DNA from: Planctomycetaceae bacterium UBA6894
Lineage (GTDB): Bacteria > Planctomycetota > Planctomycetia > Gemmatales > Gemmataceae
DNA length: 9,464 bases
Assembly: GCA_002451275.1 (NCBI GenBank)
Contig: DKBS01000175.1
Coordinates: 1 to 9,464 of the forward strand
Reading direction: 5' to 3'
A program made the translations under genes and the position numbers. This document shows, piece by piece, positions 6,401 to 9,464 of the stretch (its first letter is position 1; every line of letters begins with the position of its first letter). The notes under the pieces were generated by a model. That model had not been told where the DNA came from. It did no database searches and worked only from the letters and a program-made list of their open reading frames with translations.

Positions 6401-8212
6401 TCAGTCGGCTCCGCCGCTTGTGCGGCCCATGGCGACATCGAATTCGCTGAGCAGGGGCACCAGCATGGCCGCCACCGCGAACCCGAAGGACCCGCCCACC
6501 ACCAGGAAGGGGATGAGGGGGTCGCCGGTCTCCACGGTGCCAGGTTTGCCCACCACCAGGTTGGCCGCGGCGTAAAACACCGCCAGCGGGCACAGCCAGG
6601 CGGCCAGGGTCAGCGCGTTGCTGGGGCGGTCGCCATTGAGCACCCACCACAGGCCGCCGATGCCAGCCGCCAGGAAGCCCAGGAAGCTGGCCCATTGGTA
6701 CTCGAACCGGCCATTCACCAGGATGAGCGCAATGGTCACCAGGGTACCCACGGTGAGGAAAAATATCGCGCCCAGTGCGGTGAGGATGGCGCCACGGCTG
6801 TTGCGGGCCCGCAGCGCGATGTGAACACCCAGGACCATGGTGAAGGCAAACACCACCGCTGCGCCGCCCAGCAGGCACAGCAGCGCCGAGGCGTTCATGC
6901 TGGGCCCCAGTTCCGGATAGCGAGCCGGCGGGTTGGCCAACAGGCCCATGTAGCCGTAGAAGCCGGCCAGCACCAGCGGCGGCACGATGTAGAGCAGAGT
7001 GTTGCGCAGGATACCCAGCAGCTTGCCGAAGACGAATTCCGGCGCGGTGAGGTCGGTGACCAGTAGCAGGTCGAGCGCGCCCAGGTCCTTTTCGCTGGTG
7101 ATGGCGGTGACCGCCTGCGCGGTGACCAGCAGCAGGCTGAGCACCGCCACGGGCACCAGGCCGTAGGCTGCCGCGAAGGGAAGTTTTTCACCGGTCAGGA
7201 TGGGGGTGAGAGCGCCGTAGAGGATGAGACCCAGCACCAGCAGGTAACCGATCTGGATGATGAACGGCCGACGGCCGTAGGCGCGGGTTTGGGTCTCGCG
7301 CCAAAGGATGGGGTTGCCAAAAACCGAGCGGGGTTTGCCCGGGCCTGAATGGGCCCGGAGGCGGTCGCTCTCCTCCTCGGGTGCGTCGGTGGGCACCTCG
7401 CGCTGGATGATCGGCTCGCCCGAGGGGTTCCACACCCGCAGCAACACGACGCCAGCGCCCAGCAGGAACAGAGCCACAAACGACATCCAGCCCAAATGAG
7501 CCAGCAGTCCCTCGTAGCCGCCCGAGGGACTGACGCCGGAAGGATCCAGCACCACGCGCAGCGCCGCCAAGGGGTCCAGCATGGTAACCAGCCACTGGTT
7601 GGCGCTCTCGCCCAGCGCGGGTAGGAAGGCGAGTGCCCGGGTGACCAGCAGATAAAGCACGATGCCCAGGGCGGTGAGCGCCAGCGCGGGGAAGGTGCGC
7701 TCGCGCCACAGTGCCATCAAGCCGCCCAGACCGCCACCAGCCAGCATGGCCGCCCAGGTCATGCCGGTGACGATGAGGACCTGCTCCAGGCCCACACCGC
7801 CCGCAGCGACCAGCAGCAGTTGCAGCGGCAGCACCGCCAGGGGGAGCTGCATCAGCGGCAGGAGGCTGCCCAGGATCTTGCCCAGTACGATCTCGCGGTC
7901 GGACAGGTCGGTGATGAGCAGCAGGATGAAGGTGCGCCGGTCCTTTTCCAGCGCGACGGCGCTGGCCGCGGCCAGGGCGGCGAAGAAGACCAGGATGACC
8001 AGTTGCACCGTGGCGAACACCTGGAAGATCAGGGGTGCCAGGCGGGAGATGTCGAGGTAGGTGCCGGAGCGGTTCCACTCGGTGGTGCTGAGCCAGCAGG
8101 TGAGCGCGATGACCGTGAACAGGCCGATCCACGCGCCTCGGAGCCACTGGGGCCGGGCGTTGCGGGGCAGCGTGCGCCATTCGCGCTCGAAGATGGGGCC
8201 TAAACCGAACAA
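6401..8212 (-). CDS. Fused, internally duplicated ABC-2-type transporter permease
   Basis: This is a 603-residue integral membrane protein with about 14 hydrophobic segments in two related halves. Each half begins with a cytoplasmic helix before the first span (FEREWRTLPRN at 8; NPILWRETQTRAYGRRP at 300). Each half also carries the same post-span-2 motif: EKDRRTFILLLITDL (89-103) with EIVLGKILG, and EKDLGALDLLLVTDL (374-388) with EFVFGKLLG. This layout fits the ABC-2 permease family, where the motif faces the ATPase. A charged, soluble linker (about 262-300) joins the halves. The start is TTG at 8212: GGGAG lies 7 bases upstream (8220-8224), and no ATG or GTG occurs in frame before the upstream stop. 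The substrate is unknown and no ATPase gene is in the window, although related permeases usually sit beside one. It lies 80 bases downstream of pgi on the same strand. Confidence 0.85.
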   Translation of the reverse strand: MFGLGPIFEREWRTLPRNARPQWLRGAWIGLFTVIALTCWLSTTEWNRSGTYLDISRLAPLIFQVFATVQLVILVFFAALAAASAVALEKDRRTFILLLITDLSDREIVLGKILGSLLPLMQLPLAVLPLQLLLVAAGGVGLEQVLIVTGMTWAAMLAGGGLGGLMALWRERTFPALALTALGIVLYLLVTRALAFLPALGESANQWLVTMLDPLAALRVVLDPSGVSPSGGYEGLLAHLGWMSFVALFLLGAGVVLLRVWNPSGEPIIQREVPTDAPEEESDRLRAHSGPGKPRSVFGNPILWRETQTRAYGRRPFIIQIGYLLVLGLILYGALTPILTGEKLPFAAAYGLVPVAVLSLLLVTAQAVTAITSEKDLGALDLLLVTDLTAPEFVFGKLLGILRNTLLYIVPPLVLAGFYGYMGLLANPPARYPELGPSMNASALLCLLGGAAVVFAFTMVLGVHIALRARNSRGAILTALGAIFFLTVGTLVTIALILVNGRFEYQWASFLGFLAAGIGGLWWVLNGDRPSNALTLAAWLCPLAVFYAAANLVVGKPGTVETGDPLIPFLVVGGSFGFAVAAMLVPLLSEFDVAMGRTSGGAD

Positions 8213-8219
8213 GGTGAAA

Positions 8220-8224
8220 CTCCC
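8220..8224 (-). promoter_or_regulatory. Ribosome binding site that fixes the TTG start of the permease
   Basis: GGGAG on the - strand is 7 bases before TTG (8210-8212). An in-frame TGA upstream (near 8252-8254) leaves no other usual start codon, so this site decides the start. Confidence 0.6.
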
Positions 8225-8257
8225 GGGGATGTCTGTTGGTCCGTGGCCGCCTCAGGC

Positions 8258-8282
8258 CCCCTCTTCGCGGACGAAGGAGGGG
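8258..8282 (-). other. Hairpin after pgi, weak terminator or intercistronic stem
   Basis: Arms 8258-8267 and 8272-8282 pair over 10 base pairs with a single bulge and a 4-base loop. It begins about 10 bases after the pgi stop. No T-run follows on the - strand, so it may stabilise the 3' end of the pgi mRNA or only weakly terminate, leaving the permease partly co-transcribed with pgi. Confidence 0.4.
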
Positions 8283-8292
8283 CGGGCGGGGG

Positions 8293-9464
8293 TCAGGATT
8301 TTCTCCGGGCCTTGTAGGCGTTGATCAGGCCGCGGGTGGAGCTGTCGTGGGTGGTCACCGGGGCCTTGGCCTCCAGTTCAGGGATGATGGCGACGGCCAG
8401 TTGCTTGCCCAGTTCCACGCCCCACTGGTCGAACGAGTTGATGCCCCAGACGATTCCCTGCGTGAAGATCTTGTGCTCGTACAGGGCGATCAGCATGCCC
8501 AGCGTGCGGGGGGTGAGCTTCTGGTACAGGATGGAGCTGGTCGGCTTGTTGCCGGCGAACGCCTTCTGCGCGGCCAGCGCGTCGATCTTCTCGGGCGGGG
8601 TTTTCGCCTTCACCAGCTCCGCGCGGGCCTCGTCCACCGTTTTGCCCTTCATCAGCGCCTCGGTCTGCGCGAAGAAGTTGGCCAGCAGCAGCTCGTGATG
8701 CCTGCCCACAGCATGAGGGGATTCAACCCCGGCTAGGAAATCGCAGGGGATCAGCTTCGTGCCCTGATGGATGAGCTGGTAGAAGGCGTGCTGGCCGTTG
8801 GTGCCGGGCTCGCCCCAGATGACCGGGCCGGTGCTCCACTGGCAGGGTTGGCCATCGCGGGTCATCGACTTGCCGTTGCTCTCCATGTCGCCCTGCTGGA
8901 AATAGGCGGGGAAACGGCTGAGGTACTGTTCGTAGGGCAAAATCGCCAGGCTTTGGGCGTCGAAGAAATTGTTGTACCAGACCCCCAGCAGGCCCATGGT
9001 GGCTGGCAGATTCTTCTCCAGGGGGGTGTTCAGGAAGTGCTGGTCCATGGCGTGGCCGCCCTCGAGCAGTTGCTCGAAGTTCTCGAAGCCGACGGACAGC
9101 GCGATGGAAAGGCCGATGGCGCTCCACAGCGAGTAGCGGCCGCCCACCCAGTCCCAGAAGGCGAACATGTTGGCCGGATCGATGCCGAATTTGCGCACCT
9201 CGGTCTCGTTGGTGGACAGGGCGGCGAAGTGCAGCGCGATGTCCTTCTCGGTGCCGCCCTGGGCGAGGAACCAGTCGCGGGCGGTGTGCGCGTTGGTCAT
9301 GGTTTCCAGCGTGGTGAAGGTCTTGCTGGCCACCAGGAACAGGGTGGCTTCCGGATCGCACTGGGCCAGCGCCTCGAAGATGTGGGTTCCATCCACATTC
9401 GAGACGAAGTGCATGTGCAGGCGGGGGTGGGCGTAGGGCTTCAGGGCCTCGACCGCCATCACCG
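8293..9464 (-). CDS. pgi: Glucose-6-phosphate isomerase, C-terminal part (5' end outside window)
   Basis: The enzyme interconverts glucose 6-phosphate and fructose 6-phosphate in glycolysis and gluconeogenesis, in the cytoplasm. About 390 codons are visible; the usual length is near 550, so roughly the first 160 residues lie beyond the right edge, and the GTG at 9462 is an internal codon. Numbering from it: VSNVDGTHIFEAL (20-32), sugar-phosphate site SKTFTTLET (46-54), family signature GGRYSLWSAIG (107-117), second signature FDQWGVELGK (344-353). The catalytic residues known from rabbit and human PGI are all conserved: Arg109, Glu194 in GDMESNGK, His225 in GTNGQH and Lys353. The C-terminus, THDSSTRGLINAYK, is intact. 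It is an ordinary long-type PGI with no sign of damage. The gene reads toward the permease, 80 bases away. Confidence 0.97.
   Translation of the reverse strand, partial: VMAVEALKPYAHPRLHMHFVSNVDGTHIFEALAQCDPEATLFLVASKTFTTLETMTNAHTARDWFLAQGGTEKDIALHFAALSTNETEVRKFGIDPANMFAFWDWVGGRYSLWSAIGLSIALSVGFENFEQLLEGGHAMDQHFLNTPLEKNLPATMGLLGVWYNNFFDAQSLAILPYEQYLSRFPAYFQQGDMESNGKSMTRDGQPCQWSTGPVIWGEPGTNGQHAFYQLIHQGTKLIPCDFLAGVESPHAVGRHHELLLANFFAQTEALMKGKTVDEARAELVKAKTPPEKIDALAAQKAFAGNKPTSSILYQKLTPRTLGMLIALYEHKIFTQGIVWGINSFDQWGVELGKQLAVAIIPELEAKAPVTTHDSSTRGLINAYKARRKS

Overview
This is a GC-rich bacterial chromosomal window. It has a short phage-like gene cluster on the + strand (about 1-2077) and a run of host genes on the - strand (2103-9464). 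The organism cannot be fixed from the sequence. The promoter ahead of the tRNA looks like an ordinary sigma70-type promoter. The tRNA does not encode its 3' CCA, which argues against Gammaproteobacteria. The fused, internally duplicated ABC permease is of a kind I associate with Planctomycetota and related phyla. I treat that as a low-confidence guess.

Region 1-2077 (+): five tightly packed reading frames. Three of the four junctions are ATGA stop/start overlaps, and most starts have a clear GGAGG-like ribosome binding site. The first two look like head-tail junction proteins of a tailed phage (connector, then a possible stopper). They are followed by a small protein with one membrane segment and a coiled coil, a papain-fold cysteine peptidase of 305 residues without a signal peptide, and a 75-residue protein of unknown function. 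No integrase, tail, portal or terminase gene is visible. The cluster is either the end of a prophage extending to the left of the window or a remnant of one.

Region 2103-5999 (-): a Cu(I)-type P1B ATPase (CopA-like) is followed 3 bases later by a two-domain kinase-like protein (aminoglycoside phosphotransferase-like domain plus a P-loop AAA_33/zeta-like domain). The spacing implies a single transcript. The two converge almost head-on with the phage-like cluster, with only 25 bases between the stops.

Region 6000-6400: an intergenic stretch holding the copA leader, two inverted repeats able to form strong hairpins, a tRNA-Lys(CTT) gene on the - strand and a good promoter for it.

Region 6401-9464 (-): a 603-residue membrane protein made of two related ABC-2-type permease halves, starting at TTG, and upstream of it the C-terminal 390 codons of glucose-6-phosphate isomerase, cut by the window edge. 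Pgi belongs to glycolysis/gluconeogenesis, CopA to copper efflux and tRNA-Lys to translation. Apart from the copA-kinase pair, nothing here suggests that the - strand genes form one functional system. I see no CRISPR array, insertion sequence or rRNA.
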